Source: Aquimarina sp. BL5
Lineage (GTDB): Bacteria; Bacteroidota; Bacteroidia; Flavobacteriales; Flavobacteriaceae
Length of the DNA: 64,000 nucleotides
Reading direction: 5' to 3'
NCBI RefSeq assembly: GCF_003443675.1
Contig: NZ_CP031963.1
Coordinates: forward strand, 310,001-374,000
Of this stretch, positions 54,879 to 62,900 are shown in pieces (within the stretch, counting starts at the first letter, position 1; every line of letters begins with the position of its first letter). A program made the translations under genes and the position numbers. A model generated the notes under the pieces. That model was not told where the DNA came from. It did not search any database and was given only the letters and a program-made list of their open reading frames with translations.

Positions 54879-55544
54879 ATGAGCAATTTAACAGGTGATA
54901 TAATCATATCCGGTGCTGACGGTATGGAAGGTTCAAATGGAAAAAGTCAAACAACTCCCGCGCATAGTGGAGATAATGGTAGAAATGCGAACTGCGATTG
55001 GGATTCAGTTTGTCGTCCAAGTTCAAGCTCCGGTACGTCAGGAAGTAGTGGAATAGCAGGAGGAACTGGATCTTCTGCAGGAGATGGTGTAGACTGCCCT
55101 TCAGCTACTATAACAATAGGACAACTTACAGGAACAATAACTGTTTCTGCTGCTGCAGGAAGTGGCGGAGAAGGTGGAGATGGTGGAACTGGGCAAGCTG
55201 GTGGAAATGGTGGAGACGGAGGAAAACCCTCTGGATGTCCTGCTGGTTCTGATTGTGGTGGTAGTAATGGTGGAGACGCAGGAACCGGCGGAGACGGCGG
55301 AAATGGCGGAAATGGTGGAAACGGTGGAAACGGAAGTCAAATTGTAGTACAGTACCATGGTGGAAACGTTCTCACCTCAACTCCAACACCAAAGGGTGGA
55401 CTAGGAGGAGTATCTGGTGTAGCCGGTGTAGCTGGTAAAGCCGGTTCTCCAGGAGGAAAACCAGCTAGTGGTGGTACAGCAGGAACAGGAGGTACCGCAG
55501 GAAATAATGGTACACCAAGTCATATTATTACACAACCAGTATAG
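54879..55544 (+). CDS. Polyglycine (GGX-repeat) protein, possible polyglycine-II fold
   Basis: A 221-aa protein with no signal peptide. Two short beta segments (TGDIIISGADG; TITIGQLTGTITVSAAAG near 77-93) flank Gly-rich stretches. Residues about 95-152 are nearly continuous GGX/GXX units (GGDGGNGGNGGNGGNG), and 172-208 hold a second, looser stretch (GGLGGVSGVAGVAGKAG). Five Cys (39, 45, 73, 120, 126) could cross-link it. Such GGX arrays form polyglycine-II bundles in snow-flea antifreeze protein and phage tail-tip adhesins, so an adhesive or structural role is possible. The high local GC reflects Gly codons. Not a PE-PGRS protein. Confidence 0.7.
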   Translation: MSNLTGDIIISGADGMEGSNGKSQTTPAHSGDNGRNANCDWDSVCRPSSSSGTSGSSGIAGGTGSSAGDGVDCPSATITIGQLTGTITVSAAAGSGGEGGDGGTGQAGGNGGDGGKPSGCPAGSDCGGSNGGDAGTGGDGGNGGNGGNGGNGSQIVVQYHGGNVLTSTPTPKGGLGGVSGVAGVAGKAGSPGGKPASGGTAGTGGTAGNNGTPSHIITQPV

Positions 55545-55558
55545 TAAAAAGCGTATTT

Positions 55559-56578
55559 ATGAATGATACTAAAGAAAATATCATTAATAATGTAACGCAA
55601 CTTTCATCTTATGCTACAACACTTAGCTTGGCTCCGGCTAAGCAGGTGTTGCAGCTTAGAGATGAATTACTTGCCTTACCAAATGGAACTAAGTGGACCC
55701 TTGGTGGTAGATCGGGATTAAATTCTGATGGAAGTCCACTTCAATATTGTATTAGTTCTTCTAATAGCGGATTGCACGGACGGTTTATAAGTGATCCTTC
55801 TTGTATAATAGGTCCACCAAAAGAGCGATATCAATATAGTTATTTGGCTTTACAAAAGCTTTATAAAAGAACTGGATCTATTGATATTCAGAAGATATGT
55901 GAAGAAATGCTAGCATATCATTTGCCTAAGGAACAAGAAATACTAGATGAATATCCTGATGGGGTATTTTGGTTAGGAGCTTCACCTGATAGATCCGGTA
56001 TGGCTGTTTACGTAGACGGAAGAAGAGGAGGGCATAATGCTTCATGGGAACGCTTAAGAAACTGGCTCATTGATTTAATGCCAAATAATACAGAAGTAGA
56101 TTCTTTTATAAATTCTGTAAAACCTTTTGCAGATATTATGAGCATAGGTTTAGAAGGAAGTAATTTAAGAAACCTAAGAGCAAAAATCTATTTCCGTTTA
56201 TCAAAGCTTATTTCATTTAAGGATTTAGACATTCCTCTGCTAAGAGAAGACAAGTTTACTACTTTTCTAAATGATGTTGTTGGAGATAAAGCAATAAGGC
56301 TTTCTGGACTTGTTTTTAACATAGGTTTTCATATTGCTTCCTCTACAATGTTTGATGCAAAAATAGACGTATGTGGTTGTAATTCTTGTGTAAAACTGAA
56401 CTCTAAAGAATGGATTGCATTACTGAATAAAACAACATTAAAGAATGATGTAAAACCATTTCCGGTAGATGATAGTGTTCTTGATAATCAGTGTGCTATT
56501 TCTTATTACGGAATGGGGGTTGATAGAAAAGGTAATGTTAGAATAAATTTATACTTAAAAAATAAATTATTGAACTGA
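55559..56578 (+). CDS. Putative ABBA-type prenyltransferase-like protein
   Basis: A 339-aa soluble protein without a signal peptide. Four similar strand pairs recur: WLGASPDRSGMAVYVDG (near 141), SIGLEGSNLRNLRAKIYF (near 195), NIGFHIASSTMFDAKIDV (near 261) and YYGMGVDRKGNVRINLYL (near 316). A G-x-x-x...(A)K-x-Y-type repeat, preceded by DGSPLQYCISSS and GRFISDPS near 57-83, resembles aromatic/peptide prenyltransferases of the ABBA barrel (DMATS and cyanobactin PTs). That assignment rests on my reading of repeats only. Cys-rich DVCGCNSC near 278 is odd for the family. Second enzyme-like gene of the operon, 14 bases after the polyglycine gene. Confidence 0.4.
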   Translation: MNDTKENIINNVTQLSSYATTLSLAPAKQVLQLRDELLALPNGTKWTLGGRSGLNSDGSPLQYCISSSNSGLHGRFISDPSCIIGPPKERYQYSYLALQKLYKRTGSIDIQKICEEMLAYHLPKEQEILDEYPDGVFWLGASPDRSGMAVYVDGRRGGHNASWERLRNWLIDLMPNNTEVDSFINSVKPFADIMSIGLEGSNLRNLRAKIYFRLSKLISFKDLDIPLLREDKFTTFLNDVVGDKAIRLSGLVFNIGFHIASSTMFDAKIDVCGCNSCVKLNSKEWIALLNKTTLKNDVKPFPVDDSVLDNQCAISYYGMGVDRKGNVRINLYLKNKLLN

Positions 56579-56643
56579 AATAGTTACTGTTATCTCCTAA
56601 GACTTTCTAATTAAAACTAATAGAATACAATAAAAATTTATAG

Positions 56644-56946
56644 ATGAAACAAGATGTAATTATTCCTAGAAATAGAATTTTAATTTACTATCAGGGGTAT
56701 TGTGGGAAATGTAAAATTTTATCAAAGTTAGTAGTGTTGCTTTCTTTCAACTTTGTGAAAAGAATTCCTCTGGAAGTAGATGATAGTATTAAACTATTTT
56801 TTGAGGACTATCCAAAAGCCAAAGGGTATCCCATTCTTTTTTTAGGAGCCAGACCTATATATAATTATTGGGTGTTCCCTGCTGTTCCTTTTGCAATCAT
56901 GTTATCCTGGGTGTATCGTATACAAATGATTTTTGGTAAAAAGTAA
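56644..56946 (+). CDS. DCC (DUF393)-like thiol oxidoreductase
   Basis: A 100-aa thioredoxin-like protein with the CxxC motif YYQGYCGKCKILSKL (Cys22, Cys25); the DUF393/DCC consensus is YDGxCxxC. A hydrophobic C-terminal segment (VFPAVPFAIMLSWVYRI) suggests membrane contact. Such proteins make or break disulfides, which would suit the Cys-containing polyglycine protein upstream (inference). Same strand and operon. Confidence 0.65.
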   Translation: MKQDVIIPRNRILIYYQGYCGKCKILSKLVVLLSFNFVKRIPLEVDDSIKLFFEDYPKAKGYPILFLGARPIYNYWVFPAVPFAIMLSWVYRIQMIFGKK

Positions 56947-57021
56947 TAATTCTTTGCGATCCAAACAATAACGATTGTTAATTAAAATAATGCCTTTAAT
57001 ACAATTTAATTTAAATATTAT

Positions 57022-57858
57022 ATGAGAACGATTTTTAAAGATCCAAAACTTCAATTAGAATTTGAAGATAAAGGTTATGTGGTTATAGATTTTTTAAACT
57101 TAGAAGAAGTGACCCAGTTAAAAGAGATATATAAAGAGCTAAATGGACAACCTATTCAAATGGGTTTTTCAACTTCTAATATGAGTATGGATGCTGATTA
57201 TAGAAAAAAAGTGTCTAATACGATTACTTCGGTATTTAGTAATGCCGTTAACGAACATTTTAATCGCTTTAAACTATTTTTTGGAATATTTACTTCGAAA
57301 CAACCGAATCAGGAGAAAGGTCTTTGTTCGATGCATCAAGATCCTACATATGTAGATGAAAGTAAATACCAGGGAATCACGATATGGGTACCACTCATAG
57401 ATACGAATGAGAATAATGGAGCACTAGAAGTAATAGACAGAAGTCATTTACTTAATGAATACCCTAGAAGTACATTACCTAGATTTCCATACGGTGATTT
57501 AGTCCCTTTACTATTAGAAAAATATTTCAAAAGATTGGATATCAAAGCTGGACAAGCTTACATAGGTAATTCTAAAGTTTTTCATTGGTCACCATCAAAC
57601 ATGAGTAATGAAGAAAGAGTTGCAGCTTTAGCCTGGATGGCAGAAGAAGAAAGCCAAATGAGATGCTATTATCAAGATTTTAAAAACCCAGGAAAAACCA
57701 TGGAAGTTTTTGAATTAGAAGCGGATCATTATATAGAAAACCCACTTTTTAGTAGACCAGATGAAAGCAAAGCAAAAAAAATCGGAGAGGTAGATAGTCA
57801 ATTCGAACCGCTAAATGAAGCCAAAATTGATGCTATTATCAATGGAGTAACAGTCTAG
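57022..57858 (+). CDS. PhyH-family Fe(II)/2-oxoglutarate dioxygenase (first copy)
   Basis: A 278-aa phytanoyl-CoA-dioxygenase-like enzyme. The Fe site is complete: His105 and Asp107 in SMHQDPTYVDE and His188 in KVFHWSPSN, with Arg in NEERVAALAW as the likely 2-oxoglutarate ligand. The order is DKGYVVIDFLNLEEV at the N-terminus, GITIWVPLIDTNENNGALEV in the core. PhyH enzymes hydroxylate fatty acyl-CoA, terpenoid or natural-product substrates. Close paralogue of the next gene. Confidence 0.85.
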   Translation: MRTIFKDPKLQLEFEDKGYVVIDFLNLEEVTQLKEIYKELNGQPIQMGFSTSNMSMDADYRKKVSNTITSVFSNAVNEHFNRFKLFFGIFTSKQPNQEKGLCSMHQDPTYVDESKYQGITIWVPLIDTNENNGALEVIDRSHLLNEYPRSTLPRFPYGDLVPLLLEKYFKRLDIKAGQAYIGNSKVFHWSPSNMSNEERVAALAWMAEEESQMRCYYQDFKNPGKTMEVFELEADHYIENPLFSRPDESKAKKIGEVDSQFEPLNEAKIDAIINGVTV

Positions 57859-57900
57859 TCCTTGTTTTAATTGCCTAAAGAGAATTTAAAAATAAAAATC

Positions 57901-58803
57901 ATGAGCATTAAAGAAGAGTTATTAAGTAACATTTCTTTCGAAAAAAAGAAAAATGATAGAGTACTTTTTAAAGAAGAGATTTTAAACGAATCTTTTCTCA
58001 AAAATGGTTTTGTGGTTGTTGATTTTTTAAATGCTTCAGAAATCCAAGAATTAATAAATTCCTATCAAACACTTCAAGGAGATTTGGGAGAAGCCGCGTT
58101 TGCTTCTACAATAATGAGTAAGAATGCCGAATATCGATTCGCTGTGTCTTCAATAATAAATACAATTTTTCGGAGAGCAATACAGGAATTATTTATAGAT
58201 GTCAAATTCTTTTGGGGAAATTTTAATATAAAATATCCAAACAAAAATAACGGAGTAGTACCTCTTCATCAAGACCCTTCATTTTTAGATGAAAGAAATT
58301 TCAATCCTTTAGGAATATGGGTTCCACTAGTAGATACGAATAAAGAAAATGGTGCCTTGCAAGTAATTCCGGGCAGTCATACAATCTTAGACAACCCCAG
58401 ATGTGGCGGACAATTGTTCCCATATTCAGCAATACAAGATTCTTTATTAGAAAACTTCGGAAAATCATTGCTTATGAAAGCTGGTCAAGCATATATAGGA
58501 AATCCTGCTTTATTTCATGCCTCGCCATCTAATGAAAGCTTACAGCCTAGAATTGTTGCGGCATGTTTAGCTGGACCTACAGAAAGTGAATTGAGGTACC
58601 ATCATTATAAAATTACAGAAGAAAAAGAAATAGCAGAAATGTTCGAAGTAGATGATTCATACTATTTATCTGCTCCATTATTTAGTAAACCTAATGCGTC
58701 CGAATATGAATTATTAGAATCGATTAATATTCAAAAACCACCGAGCAGAGAAGTGCTATTTCAACTGCTAAATCATTTTAATAAAAGAGAAGAAAATGTT
58801 TAA
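57901..58803 (+). CDS. PhyH-family Fe(II)/2-oxoglutarate dioxygenase (second copy)
   Basis: About 300 aa from ATG 57901 (a TTG at 57871 would add ten residues). The Fe site is complete: His123 and Asp125 in PLHQDPSFLDE, His206 in ALFHASPSNE, and the C-side Arg in QPRIVAACL. It shares the same blocks as the first copy (NGFVVVDFLNASEI, LGIWVPLVDTNKENGALQV, AGQAYIGNPAL), so the pair arose by duplication. It starts 42 bases after copy one and overlaps the next ATG by 8 bases. Probably oxidises an operon-encoded product. Confidence 0.85.
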   Translation: MSIKEELLSNISFEKKKNDRVLFKEEILNESFLKNGFVVVDFLNASEIQELINSYQTLQGDLGEAAFASTIMSKNAEYRFAVSSIINTIFRRAIQELFIDVKFFWGNFNIKYPNKNNGVVPLHQDPSFLDERNFNPLGIWVPLVDTNKENGALQVIPGSHTILDNPRCGGQLFPYSAIQDSLLENFGKSLLMKAGQAYIGNPALFHASPSNESLQPRIVAACLAGPTESELRYHHYKITEEKEIAEMFEVDDSYYLSAPLFSKPNASEYELLESINIQKPPSREVLFQLLNHFNKREENV

Positions 58804-59932
58804 AATAGATAAGGAAGAAAATAAGGTCGAAAATCTAATCATCCAACAGATAAATTCTTCTATTGAACTGAATACCTGGAAGAATATGTTCTTAAATGGA
58901 GTTAATCATTTGATTAAAGAGCATTATGATGGATATGTAAACACAAAACATGTGATGCCTTTTTCTCCAGAAGTTTTTCAAGTAACAGAAGAGTTTCAGG
59001 AAGGTGATATTTTTCAGAGAGCTTTAATTTTAGATACTTTCATTGATGCAAATACCATATTAGATAATCTATTAGGAAATATTATTACTTTTGAAGCTAC
59101 TTACCTTATAGATTCTAGGCGAAAAGAAGGAGTAGGAGGTTGGGCCTATTTTCCTAAATTAAGAGAATTACCACCTGATGCAGATGATTTAGCACAAGTT
59201 ATGCAGGTGTTATGTAGAAGCGGATATAAAAAGGAAACAGTATCCTTATTCGAAAAGCCATTAAAAGTATTATTTAGAGATCAAGCTAATATAGATAATG
59301 GATGGGAATCCTGGATTATTCCTAAAGAAAATCAATCATTAGAGGAGCAGTTACAAACCATTTGGGTAAACAAAGCATGGGGCAAAGGATCGGATATTGA
59401 TGTTGTCGGTAATGTATTATATGCATTAAGTATTTATGATAAGGATAGATTTTCTAAAGAAATAAAAAAAGGACTTTCCTTCCTGTATAATAGTCACGAG
59501 CAGTATTCTTGGAAAAGTACCTGGTATTACGGAAAAAACTACGGTACATACGTGAGTATAAGAGCTATTTGCGCTAATAATGGAGACAAACAAACGATCA
59601 GAAAAGCAGTAGATTTTTTAATCAATTCTAGAAAGGCAGATGGTGGTTGGGCATTGGAAAATGAAATATCAACTCCTTTACAAACGGCTTTAGCTTTACT
59701 AGGAATAGATATAGCTAATAAATATCTGGGAATTAGTATTGATCCGAATTGGTTAGAAAAGAGTCGTGTTTTTTTACAAGAAAAATATAACGAAATATCC
59801 GGGTGGGAGTCAAGCCCATTTATTCGAATGCCAATGGGAAGGCCTAGTGGTTATATTCATACAATTCTTACTTATGAGAGTGCAACAATTACAAATAATT
59901 ATGTAACCAAAGCCTGTCAAAAATTCATATAA
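58796..59932 (+). CDS. Class II terpene cyclase-like / squalene-hopene-type barrel protein
   Basis: A 378-aa protein built from (alpha/alpha) barrel repeats. GGWAYFPKLRELPPDADD (114-131) aligns with the squalene-hopene-cyclase segment GGWAFQFDN..YPDVDD, so the catalytic DxDD is conserved as DADD (128-131). QW-like repeats follow (DNGWESWIIP, KADGGWALENEI near 285, ISGWESSPF near 340). STWYYGKNYGTYVSIRAI near 245 is also shared with the family. It is about 60% of the length of a full SHC and lacks a recognisable class I DDxxD. It may be a protonation-type cyclase of prenyl chains or a related binding barrel. Overlaps the upstream PhyH gene by 8 bases. Confidence 0.7.
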   Translation: MFKIDKEENKVENLIIQQINSSIELNTWKNMFLNGVNHLIKEHYDGYVNTKHVMPFSPEVFQVTEEFQEGDIFQRALILDTFIDANTILDNLLGNIITFEATYLIDSRRKEGVGGWAYFPKLRELPPDADDLAQVMQVLCRSGYKKETVSLFEKPLKVLFRDQANIDNGWESWIIPKENQSLEEQLQTIWVNKAWGKGSDIDVVGNVLYALSIYDKDRFSKEIKKGLSFLYNSHEQYSWKSTWYYGKNYGTYVSIRAICANNGDKQTIRKAVDFLINSRKADGGWALENEISTPLQTALALLGIDIANKYLGISIDPNWLEKSRVFLQEKYNEISGWESSPFIRMPMGRPSGYIHTILTYESATITNNYVTKACQKFI

Positions 59933-59955
59933 GAACTAATAAAAATTAAGCAAAC

Positions 59956-62900
59956 ATGAGTTTTAATTCACACAAAAACAGTAATGAACAAGGTTTGCCG
60001 CAGGTAACCACTTTTCAGTTTAATAATGACGCGGTAGGTCAGATAAAAGATAGTGTTAATCTTTTTACTGGAACAGCGAATATTCCTATTAACATAGCTT
60101 CTTTTCCTGGTCGAAAAGATTTAGATGTAAACATTGGTATTATGTATAATAGTAATGTGCAAAATAGTGTTAAAAACTGGAATTTACTTAATCCTACCGG
60201 AATATTAGGATTGGGATGGGATATGTCTTTTGATAAAATCTCAGTAAATAAAAATGGAAGCGGATCTACATCTTCTAATGAATATTATTTGTTAAATAAT
60301 GGCTCTGGTAATCAATTGATTCAGGATGGAATTCTTCCTAATAAGCCATCAGATATATTGCTGTTTCAGTTAAGAAATTTTGAATTTTGGGATATTAGTT
60401 ATGATGAAACTAATGAAAAATGGACTATAATAAAAGAAGACGGTACGGTTCATATTTATGGAGATAAAAATAGCGGACGTAATACACTACAATATGGTGT
60501 AGAATGGGGAAATTGGCAAGGAGCTACTTCAGTATTAAGTGGTCAGGAACAATATGTAAGTTCTTGGAATTTATCCGAAATCAGGAACTCTTGGGGAGAA
60601 ACCATTTTATACTATTATGATAATGTCGAAGTTAGTGTTGGGGATAAAAACGGATTAAAATTTACACAAGCATCCTATATTAAAACGATTCACGATAGTT
60701 TTGATAGAACTATTTCTTTTTACTATGGAGAAAAATTTGGAGCCAATAATGTAGGGAGCCAAAATATTATTGAATATAAAGCTTTACATACGCAAAAGGA
60801 TACACCGAATGCTTATCAAGATCAATTCGAAACAAGATTTCTGGATTACATAGAAGTATATAATAATATCGATATTCTTCAATTTTCGATTTTATTTGAA
60901 TATGATTTTATAAACTTAGGAAACAATAGCCAAAACACTATATATCCACTGATGTGGAAACGAGTTCTAAAAAGTTTTTGGCAAGTACAACCTTCAGGAA
61001 GTTCACTTCCCGGAATCGAATTTGATTATTATGATAAAGTTCAGGACACATATCCTGGAGCATTAAAAAGTATACTATATCCACAGGGATCTAAAGCTGT
61101 TTATACGTATAAAGATCAAGCATTAAATACAGCTCGTAATGTTAAATTAGACAGTCCTATTGCAGGAGCAACACCAAGAGTATGGTTCGGATCAGATTAC
61201 ACGGTAGTAACTTGGTATCATAAGGCGACTAAAAAGTTAATTGCTAAAGTGCATACTTGGTCAGGCAACTGGATAGATTTCGAATTAAATAGCGATGATC
61301 CTTCTAACCATTATTTTGATAATATCGACTTTGATATTGATACGTTAGGTGTTATTACTAAAAAAGATTTTATTGGTATATATTTTACTGAGAAAACAAA
61401 AAAACAACTTCAACTATTTTTATATAGACGCAATCCAGAAAACTTTGGTGTATTTAATTTAACGAAGGGACCAGATTATTTTCCACTTAAAACAGATACA
61501 TCAAAAGTTAGTATTGAATCCGGAAAAGATTTTATAATAGTATCTAGTAAAGACATTACAACCAATCCAATAACTGCTTTTCAGTGGGATTGGAAACAAA
61601 GAATTTGGAGTGTTTCTCCATTTAATCAACAAGTAGGAATTTCGATTCTTTTACCATCACCAGCGGATGTAGCAAAAGCGACCGATATAAAAATTAATGC
61701 GAGAGATAATTATTATATAGCTACATTTTATAATAGTACTACTAAGTTATTACAGTTTCAATTGTTCCATCATAATGGAAATAATGTATGGAGTAAAAGC
61801 GCTTTATACAATACTCCAAACGTTACTATCTACAAAAATCCATCAGAAGGCTTGGATTTTGCGTTTAATATTAATCTAAATAGCTCTTTTGGAGTTGCTA
61901 CATATATTACCAATCAAACAAGTACAGAAGTAGATTATACACTTAGAATTTTGCAATGGGATAAAAATTTTAATTTATTAAGTTCAGGTAATCCATTACT
62001 TAATAATTATAAGTCACCAATTGTTAATGGAAAATCTCAGTTTCAATTATTTAATACATTATTGACAGATGCTCTGGTAGCGAATAATCCTTATTTAAAT
62101 AGATATACGGGCGGTTTAGGAAATAGTAATAATCCAGTAAATTGGAAACAGACTTCGTTTCTTACCGCGAAAGACGATATAGTAAATTTTGCAGTTGGAC
62201 AGGATATCTCTACAATGTCTAAAGAACAAGGAACAATAAATACAAATCAGTATTTCCAATTCAACCCTAATAGCGGTACTTGGGACATTGTGCAAAGTCT
62301 ACCATCAACAGGAAGAAATGTTACAATAAGTAGCGATTATATGACAGCTGGTAAAGACATTTTTTATCAGGATACAGATGGGCAATGGATTAAACAAGCA
62401 CAACAGCTTACTAATTTAGGAGCTACAGAAACGGTGCAAAATCGAGGGTCAGTATATATTGCTTATCAAGATAATACAGATAATAATGCCCAAACATATT
62501 TTGCTACTCCTCTAAATAGTGTACCTGGTTCTCCTATAAAATTACCGCTAACTGCTGGAGGTAGTGGTCAAAAAATAATGGTAGATCAAGAAACAGTAAA
62601 ACCTGGTACTTTGTTAGCCGGAATTGATTCTTTTGTTACATTTCCTGCTGATCAAGACTTCGATACAGCCACTTCTGTTGCATTATACAAAGTCGTAGAT
62701 AGAAAAGCAACAGATATTGTCCAAGTACAACCAGTATCTCATATTGAAATCTCAAGTGGTTCAGATTTAGAAGAAAAGTACTATCAATCATATGATTATG
62801 CGCGATCAGCACAATCCGTAATTACATATGATAGTCGTTCTGGTTTAGCACAATTCCCGAAAGTTACTGTATTTACAGGAACTAAAATTCCTGATGTATC

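Noticed and set aside
55162..55347. A 61-codon frame inside the polyglycine gene
   Set aside because: It is a shadow frame of the GGX repeats (Glu/Val/Met-rich) with no start context; the long frame is the real gene.
54879..55544. Collagen-like GXY protein
   Set aside because: The unit is GGX with few Pro in the Y position, so a collagen triple helix is less likely than polyglycine-II.
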